Positions 56,863-64,000 of a stretch of 64,000 nucleotides of DNA are shown in pieces (within the stretch, counting starts at the first letter, position 1; each line of letters opens with the position of its first letter). A program made the position numbers and the translations under genes. Location of the stretch: positions 372,001 to 436,000 of the forward strand of contig NZ_AFEJ02000001.1 of assembly GCF_000238775.2 (NCBI RefSeq). Reading direction: 5' to 3'. This DNA comes from Acaryochloris sp. CCMEE 5410 (GTDB taxonomy: Bacteria > Cyanobacteriota > Cyanobacteriia > Thermosynechococcales > Thermosynechococcaceae). Below the pieces are notes generated by a model that ran no database searches, was not told the DNA's origin, and saw only the letters and a list, made by a program, of their open reading frames with translations.

Positions 56863-57966
56863 TTGAGTCGCCCTTTACACGGAGGCAACCTGCGGTGGGC
56901 TGCAGACATAGCAGGTTGTTCTCCCGGCTGTATCCTTGATTTTTCGGCAAGTATCAACCCACTTGGGCCGCCTAAATCTGCGATTGCAGCCATTCAAACT
57001 CATCTCGATACCCTCACGGCTTATCCAGATCCGAGTTATCAGTCAATATGCCAGGTGTTGAGTAAGGTTCATCAGCTCCCCGTTGACTGGTTTTTGCCGG
57101 GAAATGGTTCAGCTGAATTACTCACTTGGGCCTGCCGTGATTTGGCCCAACTGGCATGGACTGGGGTTCTAACGCCTGCCTTTGCTGACTATCAACGAGC
57201 ATTGAAGGCGTTCCAAGCTCAAATTCGGCCATTACCTCTGAATATTAGACAGATTCAACATCAATCTTCCAGTGATTTGATCGAGCAGGCATTACAGATC
57301 GCTCGTCAGTCTGCCGATTCAGCTCAAGCTGGACTATTACTGAATAACCCCCACAATCCCACTGGGGGGTTAGTCAGCATCCATCAAATCGAACCGTTTC
57401 TAGAGCAGTTCCCTTTGGTGGTGGTGGATGAGGCATTTATGGACTTTCTGCCTGTAGATGCTGACTTCAGCTTGATCTCTAAAGTGCAAGATTTTCCGAA
57501 TCTCGTTATCTTGCGTTCCCTGACCAAATTTTATAGTTTGCCTGGGTTGCGGTTGGGGTATGCCATTGGCCACCCCGATCGGCTCCAGCGCTGGCAGAAA
57601 TGCCGTGATCCCTGGTCTGTAAACTCTCTGGCCGTTATGGCGGGAATAGCAGGGTTGGGAGATCACGTTTTTCAAAATAAAACCCTATCTTGGTTGCCCC
57701 CTGTCCGTACCAAACTGATGCAAGGTTTGGTGGAGTTGGGGGCTTATCCCCTGGAGGGGGCAGCGAATTTTCTGTTAGTACAAACGAAGGTTTCAGTACC
57801 TTTGCTGCAGGAGTTGCTTTTAAAGCATCATCATATTCTCATTCGAGATTGTCTTAGCTTTCCCGAATTAGGAGATCAGTATTTTCGGATTGCGGTGCGG
57901 ACTCAAGCAGACAATCAACAGTTACTCACTGCTTTGGCCGATTGCCTACCTCAGTTATCTGTTTAG
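56863..57966 (+). CDS. cobD: CobD/CobC-type threonine-phosphate decarboxylase (aminotransferase fold)
   Basis: 367 residues from a TTG start 30 bases after HU. The N-terminal LHGGNLRWAADIAGCSPG segment and DFSASINPLGPP are typical of CobD, the PLP enzyme that makes aminopropanol phosphate for cobalamin or pseudocobalamin side chains. The PLP lysine is in RSLTKFYSLPGLRLGYAIG; LLNNPHNPTGG binds the cofactor. A histidinol-phosphate aminotransferase role is the alternative but is less likely given the N terminus. The next gene follows after 34 bases. Confidence 0.88.
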   Translation: MSRPLHGGNLRWAADIAGCSPGCILDFSASINPLGPPKSAIAAIQTHLDTLTAYPDPSYQSICQVLSKVHQLPVDWFLPGNGSAELLTWACRDLAQLAWTGVLTPAFADYQRALKAFQAQIRPLPLNIRQIQHQSSSDLIEQALQIARQSADSAQAGLLLNNPHNPTGGLVSIHQIEPFLEQFPLVVVDEAFMDFLPVDADFSLISKVQDFPNLVILRSLTKFYSLPGLRLGYAIGHPDRLQRWQKCRDPWSVNSLAVMAGIAGLGDHVFQNKTLSWLPPVRTKLMQGLVELGAYPLEGAANFLLVQTKVSVPLLQELLLKHHHILIRDCLSFPELGDQYFRIAVRTQADNQQLLTALADCLPQLSV

Positions 57967-58000
57967 ATGAGAGAGGGCATAAACGCCTGGGGAGTAGGCA

Positions 58001-59287
58001 ATGGCTGATTATGATTTGGTGGTGGTGGGTAATAATGCGGTGGCTCCCTGGGCTGCGATCGCAGCCAAAGAACGGTCGGCCCGAGTGGCGTTGATTGCTG
58101 TTGCGCCAGCCCCCATCCCGTATCATCTGCTGTTGCGACAGTGGGTACAGACCCAGCCCTCTATGGCTTTGGCCGATTGGGTTGAAGCCATGACCTCGCG
58201 GTTGCAGGCACCTTATTCGCCAGCCAAATTAGCCAGTTTGGGCATTGAGCAGATCGATGGTATCGCTCAATTTAAAACCAAACCGCAATTTCAGGTGCAT
58301 TGTCAGAATCGGGTATTGCGAGCCCGCCGGTATCTTCTCTGTTTAGATGCCGATTTATCTGCACCAGATGTTCCAGGTTCAGCGGACTGGCTTAGTCCCG
58401 CGCAGGTCCTCACCCGCCTAGAGAATCCCCATCAGCCTTTAGCCGATCCAGTGCTAGTGGTGGGGGATGGTCCAGTGGCCGTTTCCCTCAGCCAATCCTT
58501 AGGTCGATTGGGGCATTCCGTTCACTTAGTTTGTCCCCAGGGCCAGATACTGCCTGGGGAAGATGCTGAAGCGGCTTGGCGAGTGCAAGCCCACCTAGAA
58601 GCCGATCGTGTCAATAGTCACACCCACAGCCAGATCAAAAACGTTACTCCATCATCCAGCTCCTATCAGGTAACGACAAATCAAGGCCAATTGATGGCCG
58701 GATCCTTAGTTTGGGCCGTAGAAACAACGTCAGCCATCATCAATCCCCATCAAATTGCTGTGGATCTTCGCCATACCGCTCAAGGTTTGTGGGTGAACCC
58801 GCAATTGCAAACCTCACGCTCCCAAGTGTATGCCTGCGGGTCTGTGCTAGGGGGATATACCCTGGCAGATATTGCTCGACATGAGGCCGGGATAGCGGTA
58901 AATAATGCCTTGGGTGCTAGACAAGCGATTGAATATGGCATCCTACCCTGGGCTATCCCGACCATGCCAGAGCTAGCCAGGGTGGGGTTAACAGAGACCC
59001 TGGCCCAACAAGCGTCCATCCCCTTTCGGTGTTTCTATCACACCTATCAACAGTCAGACAAAGGCCAACTCCAGGACCAGACGGGTTGGTGTAAGGTCCT
59101 TGTCCACAAGAATGGACAAATACTGGGGGCTCATATGGTGGGTATTGGGGCAGCCGAAGTGGTTCATCTGATCGCTTTAGCGATGCAAAAGCGGTGCCCC
59201 GTGTCTGAGCTAGCTGGACTGGGTACGTTTAGTTCCAGCTACGGCAGCCTTGTCGGGCAAATCGCTCGGCAGTGGTGCCAACAGTAA
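58001..59287 (+). CDS. Degenerate FAD-dependent disulfide-reductase homologue
   Basis: 428 residues with the overall layout of pyridine-nucleotide-disulfide oxidoreductases: an FAD-binding N terminus, an NAD-binding segment (VLVVGDGPVAVSLSQSLGRLG, ~152-172), a second FAD motif (YACGSVLGGYTLADIARHEA, ~273-292) and a C-terminal dimerisation domain (GAHMVGIGAAEVVHLIALAM). The N-terminal GxGxxG is altered (VVVGNNAVAPWAA), and the Cys-x4-Cys redox site is absent. It may bind FAD but cannot use the usual dithiol chemistry. It lies 34 bases after cobD and is probably cotranscribed. Confidence 0.85.
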   Translation: MADYDLVVVGNNAVAPWAAIAAKERSARVALIAVAPAPIPYHLLLRQWVQTQPSMALADWVEAMTSRLQAPYSPAKLASLGIEQIDGIAQFKTKPQFQVHCQNRVLRARRYLLCLDADLSAPDVPGSADWLSPAQVLTRLENPHQPLADPVLVVGDGPVAVSLSQSLGRLGHSVHLVCPQGQILPGEDAEAAWRVQAHLEADRVNSHTHSQIKNVTPSSSSYQVTTNQGQLMAGSLVWAVETTSAIINPHQIAVDLRHTAQGLWVNPQLQTSRSQVYACGSVLGGYTLADIARHEAGIAVNNALGARQAIEYGILPWAIPTMPELARVGLTETLAQQASIPFRCFYHTYQQSDKGQLQDQTGWCKVLVHKNGQILGAHMVGIGAAEVVHLIALAMQKRCPVSELAGLGTFSSSYGSLVGQIARQWCQQ

Positions 59288-59325
59288 CTTCAGCCAAGGC
59301 CGTTTTCAAGGGAATGTTGTATCTT

Positions 59326-60327
59326 CTACACCGCTTGAGGCGCTTTGCCTATCTGTTCACGGCCATGGGGGTCAGACAAGCTGGTTATATCAGGCCCCGC
59401 AGGAATAATGCCGCCAGGATTTAAGGGAAAAAGAAAACCGTAGTAACTTTGTTTGACGGCTTCTAGGTTGCAGGTGTCTGCTACACCAGGGAGTTGGTAG
59501 AGGTCCCGCAAATAGGGGCCTAAATGCTGGTAGTCCTGAATGCGTCGTCGATTGCACTTGAAGAGGCCGTAGTAAGCGACATCGAAGCGAAATAAAGTTG
59601 GAAAAAGCCGTACATCCGCGAGTGTCAAGGTATCACCACAGAGATACCGTTGCTGGGCTAAGGCTGTATCGATTTCGTCTAGTACTTCGAACAGCTCCCT
59701 GCAGGCCTGATCGTAGGCGGTTTGGGTTTGGGCAAATCCACAGCGATACACGCCATTATTGACGGCATGATAGATTTTTTCATTCCACTGGTCGATGGGA
59801 GGACGTAGGGCTTCTGGGTAGAGATCTAGATCTGGCTGCTGAGCCAGGTCGTTGAAGGCTGAATTCAGATTGACGATGATCTCGGAACTTTCGTTGTTGA
59901 CGACCTTTTGGGTTTGGGTATCCCAAAGCACAGGTACAGTGCAACGGCCTTCATATCCAGGTTGGGCCAGTAGATAGAGATCTCTAAGGTTACGGCACCC
60001 TTGATGCTCTGAGGCAAAAACCCAACCCCCTTCTGTATCCGAGGGTTGAACCACGACGACATCGATGACATCTTGTAACCCTTTTAAGGCACGAACCACT
60101 AAGGTGCGATGGGCCCAAGGACAGCCTAATCCCACATAGAGGCGATACCGTTGGGACTCTGCCGGAAAGGACTCGCTGCCAACGGTGTTTCGGAACTGAC
60201 TCTCAGGGCGAATATAGGCTCCAGCTTTACTCCGAGGGGCCATATTCGACATCATCACATTCCACATCGTGGTCCAAACAAACTTACCCAGGCTGATGAT
60301 GGCTTTGGGGGGGAGAGATTTACCCAT
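59326..60327 (-). CDS. Glutathionyl-hydroquinone reductase (xi-class glutathione transferase)
   Basis: I start it at ATG 60327 (MGKSLPPKAIISLG), preceded by an AGGAG ribosome-binding site at good spacing, and not at the in-frame start at 60360. The 333-residue protein has the catalytic motif GLGCPWAHRTL (Cys ~76), the thioredoxin-like N-terminal domain with VPVLWDTQTQKVVNNESSEI, and an all-helical C-terminal domain with LTLADVRLFPTLFRFD. The family reduces glutathionyl-hydroquinones. It converges on the flavoprotein gene. Confidence 0.92.
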   Translation of the reverse strand: MGKSLPPKAIISLGKFVWTTMWNVMMSNMAPRSKAGAYIRPESQFRNTVGSESFPAESQRYRLYVGLGCPWAHRTLVVRALKGLQDVIDVVVVQPSDTEGGWVFASEHQGCRNLRDLYLLAQPGYEGRCTVPVLWDTQTQKVVNNESSEIIVNLNSAFNDLAQQPDLDLYPEALRPPIDQWNEKIYHAVNNGVYRCGFAQTQTAYDQACRELFEVLDEIDTALAQQRYLCGDTLTLADVRLFPTLFRFDVAYYGLFKCNRRRIQDYQHLGPYLRDLYQLPGVADTCNLEAVKQSYYGFLFPLNPGGIIPAGPDITSLSDPHGREQIGKAPQAV

Positions 60328-60602
60328 GATCTGATCTCCTCTGGATGGGTGGGCGCACAATGGGGAAAGATGGCTTTGCTCTGACCTATTGAACCTTACC
60401 TAAATCTGCCAAAACTGAACCGACGAAGGACGATTGCTGAGCAGTTGCACAAAGGTAAAGGTGAAATGATCTTTATTTTCAAGGAGGGAAACGGATTTGT
60501 CTTCTAAAGTTAAGACAGTTTCATGTTTAGCAGCTACATTCCCCATCTTCCCACTCCAAAGGAAGCTTTTATGGCAACCTCACAGATTCAGAGGATATCG
60601 AA

Positions 60603-60962
60603 ATGCGTGGACTTCTGTTAACTATTTTGGCTACAGCCCTCAGTCTACTGGTGGTGGATTACGTGTTTCCTGGGGTTGATTTGGACAGTATCCCCACTGC
60701 GATCGCAGCTGCAATTGCCATTGGCTTGGTGAATGCCATTGTCAAACCCGTGCTGAAAGTGGTGTCTTTCCCATTGACCTTACTATCCCTAGGCGGTTTT
60801 TTGCTGGTGCTGAATGGGTTATGTTTCTCCCTCGCCGCTGTATTTGTACCCGGCTTCCGAGTGGATGGCCTATTGGCATTCTTTCTAGGGCCGATTGCCT
60901 TATCGGTAGTGAATGCGTTCTTGAATCAGTATTTACCGGAAGAATCCCCCTCAGCCAGCTAG
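60603..60962 (+). CDS. Small four-helix membrane protein (DUF360 / 'phage holin family IV' type)
   Basis: 119 residues with four hydrophobic segments (~3-22, 31-53, 58-80 and 88-108) and the signature AIGLVNAIVKPVLKVVSFPLTLLSLG. Databases call this group 'phage holin family', but members are chromosomal and widespread. No lysis genes are nearby, so a prophage origin is not implied. Function unknown. Confidence 0.88.
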   Translation: MRGLLLTILATALSLLVVDYVFPGVDLDSIPTAIAAAIAIGLVNAIVKPVLKVVSFPLTLLSLGGFLLVLNGLCFSLAAVFVPGFRVDGLLAFFLGPIALSVVNAFLNQYLPEESPSAS

Positions 60963-61014
60963 TAAGGCAGTATGCCCACAGTTAGTTTTTTGTGGTGTTC
61001 TGGCGTCTGGTGTT

Positions 61015-61305
61015 CTAACCCGCAATCAAGTCCCGTGTGCGAACTTCCAGGGGCGGGTGGATAGCAACTTTTACTTTGAGGGGGCAACAGAGATCCTTCC
61101 GAGATTGGGCCAACTCGCGAATCAGCAGTAGCCGAGAACGAATGTAAGCTTTTGCATTGGCTTCTTCGTCCTGAGGCAGTTGGTTGCGGTTTTTAAGATT
61201 GGTCACTAGAACCTGGACAAGTTGATTGTCGTTGAGCTGGGTCAACATATCGGTCTGAGTCGTTTCGATAACTTCCCAGACTTGCCGGAGAAGGTTGGAA
61301 TTCAT
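61015..61305 (-). CDS. Conserved cyanobacterial hypothetical protein
   Basis: I use ATG 61305 (MNSNLLRQVWEVIETTQTD); a GTG three codons earlier is possible. About 96 residues, largely helical, with SRLLLIRELAQSR in the middle and a basic/proline tail. It recalls small helical proteins widespread in cyanobacteria. No function is assigned. Confidence 0.7.
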   Translation of the reverse strand: MNSNLLRQVWEVIETTQTDMLTQLNDNQLVQVLVTNLKNRNQLPQDEEANAKAYIRSRLLLIRELAQSRKDLCCPLKVKVAIHPPLEVRTRDLIAG

Positions 61306-61579
61306 TACATTCACCCTAGGTGAGTGTTTTTCGGAAAAGGTTTTTTATGGAATTATTAATATTTTCTTTAGATTTGAATATTCCCAATTCTACGCTTATC
61401 GTTCAGCAACCCACTAACAGATCGAATACAAAACACATAACTTAACTTATGTACATGGCCCGCAAACTACTGTGAATAGGTAAATCTACGGTACGAGGGT
61501 ATCTCACGATTGGAGATCTGGATCCATCAGATAGAAGGTAAATTGTGATAGCTACAGGAGGAGCAGAGCCCCTTGGACC

Positions 61580-62455
61580 CTAGTCTGCCCCGCTTGATCT
61601 CCGAAACGTTTGTTGTCCTAAGAAAACGCTACTCAACACGATCACACCCCCCAACAGTTGAAGGGAGGACAGGGTTTGCTGGAGAAAGAGATACCCCAAC
61701 AGCGTCGCCACGATAGGGCTTAATAACCCCAGATAGGAAGCAGCAGTGGCATTGAGTTTACGGATGCCTCGAAACCACAAGGCATATGCCAGCCCAGTGC
61801 CGATCAGTCCTAAATAGAGAAACCCTAATAGGTTCGTTCCCGAAATTTGCTCGAAGGGGCCTTCCACAATCAGAGCAATGGGGAGTAGCATCAGTCCTCC
61901 TACCGTGAGTTGCCAGGCCGTAAACACCATCAGGGACACAGGAGATTGCCATCGCTTCACCAAAACCGTTCCCAAACCCATGGTTGCAGCACTTGCGATC
62001 GCAGCCACAATCCCCACACTATCCAGCTGAGCTTCGGGTCCCAACACCAATAGGCCCACGCCCATAAATCCAGTGATGGCAGCTAGGATCGATCTCCGAG
62101 ATGGCTTCTCCCCCAAGAGTTGCCATGCAAGCAAGACCACCAGCAAGGGCTGAATCGAACCTGCGGTTGCGGCCACTCCCCCTGGGAGTCGATAGGCCGC
62201 CACGAACAAGAGGGCTTGGAAAAGACCAATATTGAGTCCCCCCAGAACCAACATCCGCCCCCACCAGATACCTTGGGGGAGCTGCCTCAGGCTAAGGATC
62301 AGGATCAGACCCATGGGAAGTGTTCTTAGAGCTGCCACTAACAAGGGATGCCCTGGCGGCAGTAACTCCGTCGTTATCACATAGGTGGTCCCCCAAGCGA
62401 TTGGGGCTAGAGCTGTCAACAAGACATTGAACAGCCAAGCTGAGGGAGCATTCAT
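61580..62455 (-). CDS. EamA-family (drug/metabolite) transporter
   Basis: 291 residues with ten hydrophobic helices arranged as two EamA repeats (~10-140 and ~150-285), the first containing WGTTYVITTELLPPG, the second ending in LLSPIVATLLGYLFL. Family members export amino acids, metabolites or drugs. It is divergent from the marR gene across ~127 bases holding a large composite operator, so MarR very likely controls it. Confidence 0.93.
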   Translation of the reverse strand: MNAPSAWLFNVLLTALAPIAWGTTYVITTELLPPGHPLLVAALRTLPMGLILILSLRQLPQGIWWGRMLVLGGLNIGLFQALLFVAAYRLPGGVAATAGSIQPLLVVLLAWQLLGEKPSRRSILAAITGFMGVGLLVLGPEAQLDSVGIVAAIASAATMGLGTVLVKRWQSPVSLMVFTAWQLTVGGLMLLPIALIVEGPFEQISGTNLLGFLYLGLIGTGLAYALWFRGIRKLNATAASYLGLLSPIVATLLGYLFLQQTLSSLQLLGGVIVLSSVFLGQQTFRRSSGAD

Positions 62456-62460
62456 AATTT

Positions 62461-62532
62461 ATCTTGACATTAAGATACTTGACATCAAGATTCTAGCATT
62501 TATCTTGATATCAAGTATCTTGAAATTAAGAT
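62461..62532. promoter_or_regulatory. Composite palindromic operator array between eamA-like and marR-like genes
   Basis: Four ~16-bp palindromes of consensus ATCTTGAxATxAAGAT lie at 62461-62476, 62475-62491, 62502-62517 and 62517-62532. Pairs 1-2 and 3-4 also form one large inverted repeat, with 31-bp arms matching at 26 positions around a 10-base spacer. A weaker fifth copy lies at about 62534-62550. The array covers the region between both divergent starts. Confidence 0.8.
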
Positions 62533-62582
62533 TTATCAGATGTTAAGATAATCGCCATTCAAATGCTGAGCCGCCTGTTCCC

Positions 62583-63074
62583 ATGGATATCGATGCAGTC
62601 GACGAAATTTTGGCCCAATGGCAGAGAGAACGTCCTGATTTAGATGTATCGCCCATGGGGACAATTGGCCGCATGACCCGATTGGCCAAACATTTCCAAG
62701 GGGCAATGGGGGACACCTTTGCCAAATTTGGCTTGAATCCAGGCGAGTTTGATGTCCTCGCCACCTTGCGACGGTCTGGGCAGCCCTATCAGCTTTCACC
62801 TACCCGGCTGTTTCACGCCATGATGGTGTCCTCCGGGACCATGACTCATCGCATTGATTGTTTGGAAAAAGCCGAGCTGGTTGAACGCATCCTCGACCCC
62901 AACGATCGTCGAGGAACCCTGGTTCAGTTAACGGATAAAGGATTTGAGCTAATAGAAAAAACCGTTGAAGCTCATGTCACCCATGAACACCTTCTTCTGA
63001 GTACATTAGAGAAATCTGAAATAGACCATCTTACTCAGTTACTTCGAAAGCTTTTAGGCTCATTCGAGCAGTAA
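62583..63074 (+). CDS. MarR-family transcriptional regulator
   Basis: 163 residues with a winged helix at ~55-120: LNPGEFDVLATLRRSG, TRLFHAMMVSSGTMTHRID (recognition helix) and the wing DPNDRRGTLVQLTDKG. The layout and DR(R)G wing are classic MarR. The divergent EamA gene and the operator array at 62461-62532 make an autoregulated exporter switch likely. The inducing ligand is unknown. Confidence 0.95.
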   Translation: MDIDAVDEILAQWQRERPDLDVSPMGTIGRMTRLAKHFQGAMGDTFAKFGLNPGEFDVLATLRRSGQPYQLSPTRLFHAMMVSSGTMTHRIDCLEKAELVERILDPNDRRGTLVQLTDKGFELIEKTVEAHVTHEHLLLSTLEKSEIDHLTQLLRKLLGSFEQ

Positions 63075-63460
63075 ATAGAGTATTTTGGCAGGTACTATAT
63101 ATCACAAAAATAGAAAGATTTTTCCGACTAAAATTCTTTCCCTTAATCAAAAATATATTCTATCGAATAAAATTTCAATGACCCGTTTTCTTAGGCATAA
63201 AGATATAGATAATTGCATTGAGTCTAGTAGAATTAGATGGACAATGACATCAAATTTTTAGATGTTGCACTGAATTAGCCATACCTGCCAACCCTATCTG
63301 AATCAAGGCCTTGGCAGATAATCAGAATCTAGCTACACTAAATTAAAATTTTATCTATACTTTCAAAGGGAGATTTTTTTGCGGGTTAATATCCTTCGCA
63401 TCATTGAAAAAGTTTTCTAGTTTTATAGATAGTTAAATATTGTGGAAGGAGATAATAAAT
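63075..63460. other. AT-rich intergenic gap
   Basis: No supported gene; stops are dense in all frames. A ribosome-binding sequence GGAAGGAG lies just before the next start (TTG 63461). Confidence 0.5.
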
Positions 63461-64000
63461 TTGAGTCTCCTAGGTTTCTTTTTTTCTTACACAAGTTTAT
63501 TGATTGCTAATCTTTTGGGTCAGCAGGAACCGTTCCCCATCGCGCTCCTTCCGGATATAACGGTTGCCTTAATGTTTGGAGGCATGGCTTGTTTATTGAC
63601 CTCTATGGCATTTCGTCATCAGACCTTTTTGAGCGATTCAAAACCCTATGGTCTGCTGATTACCTTCTTGGGGGCATGTAGCCTCATTCCGGTTTTAGAT
63701 ATTGTCTCTCTTCGCATACCCATTGCTGGAGTACAGGGGGGCGTTAAGATTCTCACCGCAGTCATTGGGATCTGGACTGCGAGGGAATATCTGGCCACTG
63801 TTCCACAGGGGTTTTCACCAAGTTATCCTTCATCCTTAATAGATGAAAAGCAAGTCCTCAAGCAGGAGCTCGATCTGACTCACCAACCAGTATCAGGACC
63901 AGATAAAAGCCTGGAACTCTTCAACTATGCCTTTGAATATGCCTTAGTCGGTCAGGCGATTCTATCCCCAGATGGGGAGTGGATCAGAATCAATCCAGCC
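63461..64000 (+). CDS. Membrane-anchored PAS sensor protein (3' end outside window)
   Basis: An open frame from TTG 63461, preceded by GGAAGGAG, runs to the window end (180 codons seen). Three to four hydrophobic segments fill the first ~110 residues; FLGACSLIPVLDIVS and VKILTAVIGIWTARE recall the membrane part of ethylene-receptor-like cyanobacterial sensors. From about residue 150 a PAS domain begins (NYAFEYALVGQAILSPDGEW). A histidine kinase or cyclase output beyond the edge is likely. Confidence 0.7.
   Translation, partial: MSLLGFFFSYTSLLIANLLGQQEPFPIALLPDITVALMFGGMACLLTSMAFRHQTFLSDSKPYGLLITFLGACSLIPVLDIVSLRIPIAGVQGGVKILTAVIGIWTAREYLATVPQGFSPSYPSSLIDEKQVLKQELDLTHQPVSGPDKSLELFNYAFEYALVGQAILSPDGEWIRINPA

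Noticed and set aside
60603-60962. Prophage holin
   Set aside because: The family name is historical. No lysis, structural or integration genes are nearby.

Overview
The window comes from a cyanobacterial chromosome. Direct signs are the frequent HIP1 octamer GCGATCGC, a CpcS/CpeS-type phycobiliprotein lyase gene, cyanobacteriochrome-like GAF domains, a zinc-ribbon/TPR Ser/Thr kinase, and several small proteins of cyanobacterial type. The style recalls Acaryochloris or a relative, but that is an impression and was not tested. I saw no rRNA, tRNA, CRISPR array or replication origin.

Layout. 1-10.2 kb: signalling genes. A multi-GAF NarL-type histidine kinase is cut by the left edge. A cytochrome P450/TetR operon follows, with an upstream palindrome. 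Next come a hybrid kinase with two putative bilin-binding GAF domains and its single-domain response regulator. 10.2-11.8 kb: a transposon graveyard, where an IS630-family element with TA duplications sits inside an older IS630-like remnant. 11.9-19.3 kb: an SbmA/YddA-like ABC exporter, an inositol-phosphatase-family enzyme, S-formylglutathione hydrolase, the CpcS/CpeS lyase and Der GTPase. 19.5-21.6 kb: an AT-rich island with a membrane-anchored coiled-coil protein that ends in a DarT-like ADP-ribosyltransferase domain and has no DarG antitoxin beside it. 22-34 kb: an MFS permease, the Ser/Thr kinase, ArsH, HtpG, a REC-kinase and a CHRD-domain exoprotein. 34-42 kb: SNF2 helicase, PNPase, QueG and a pentapeptide protein. 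43-44.4 kb: a translationally coupled SPFH/ribbon-helix-helix pair.

44.4-55.7 kb holds the most unusual locus: a six-gene minus-strand operon of contractile-injection-system (eCIS, phage-tail-like) parts. These are a short protein, a tube protein, a 2474-residue low-complexity protein, a tube-adaptor protein, a VgrG-type spike and a DUF4280 PAAR-like tip. Sheath, baseplate wedge, cap and ATPase are absent, so the operon can only be part of a particle. The giant protein and the short first protein appear to share a C-terminal motif.

56.5-64 kb: HU, a CobD-like decarboxylase, a degenerate flavin disulfide-reductase homologue, glutathionyl-hydroquinone reductase, a small membrane protein, and a divergent MarR/EamA pair separated by a large composite palindromic operator. 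A membrane PAS sensor is cut by the right edge.
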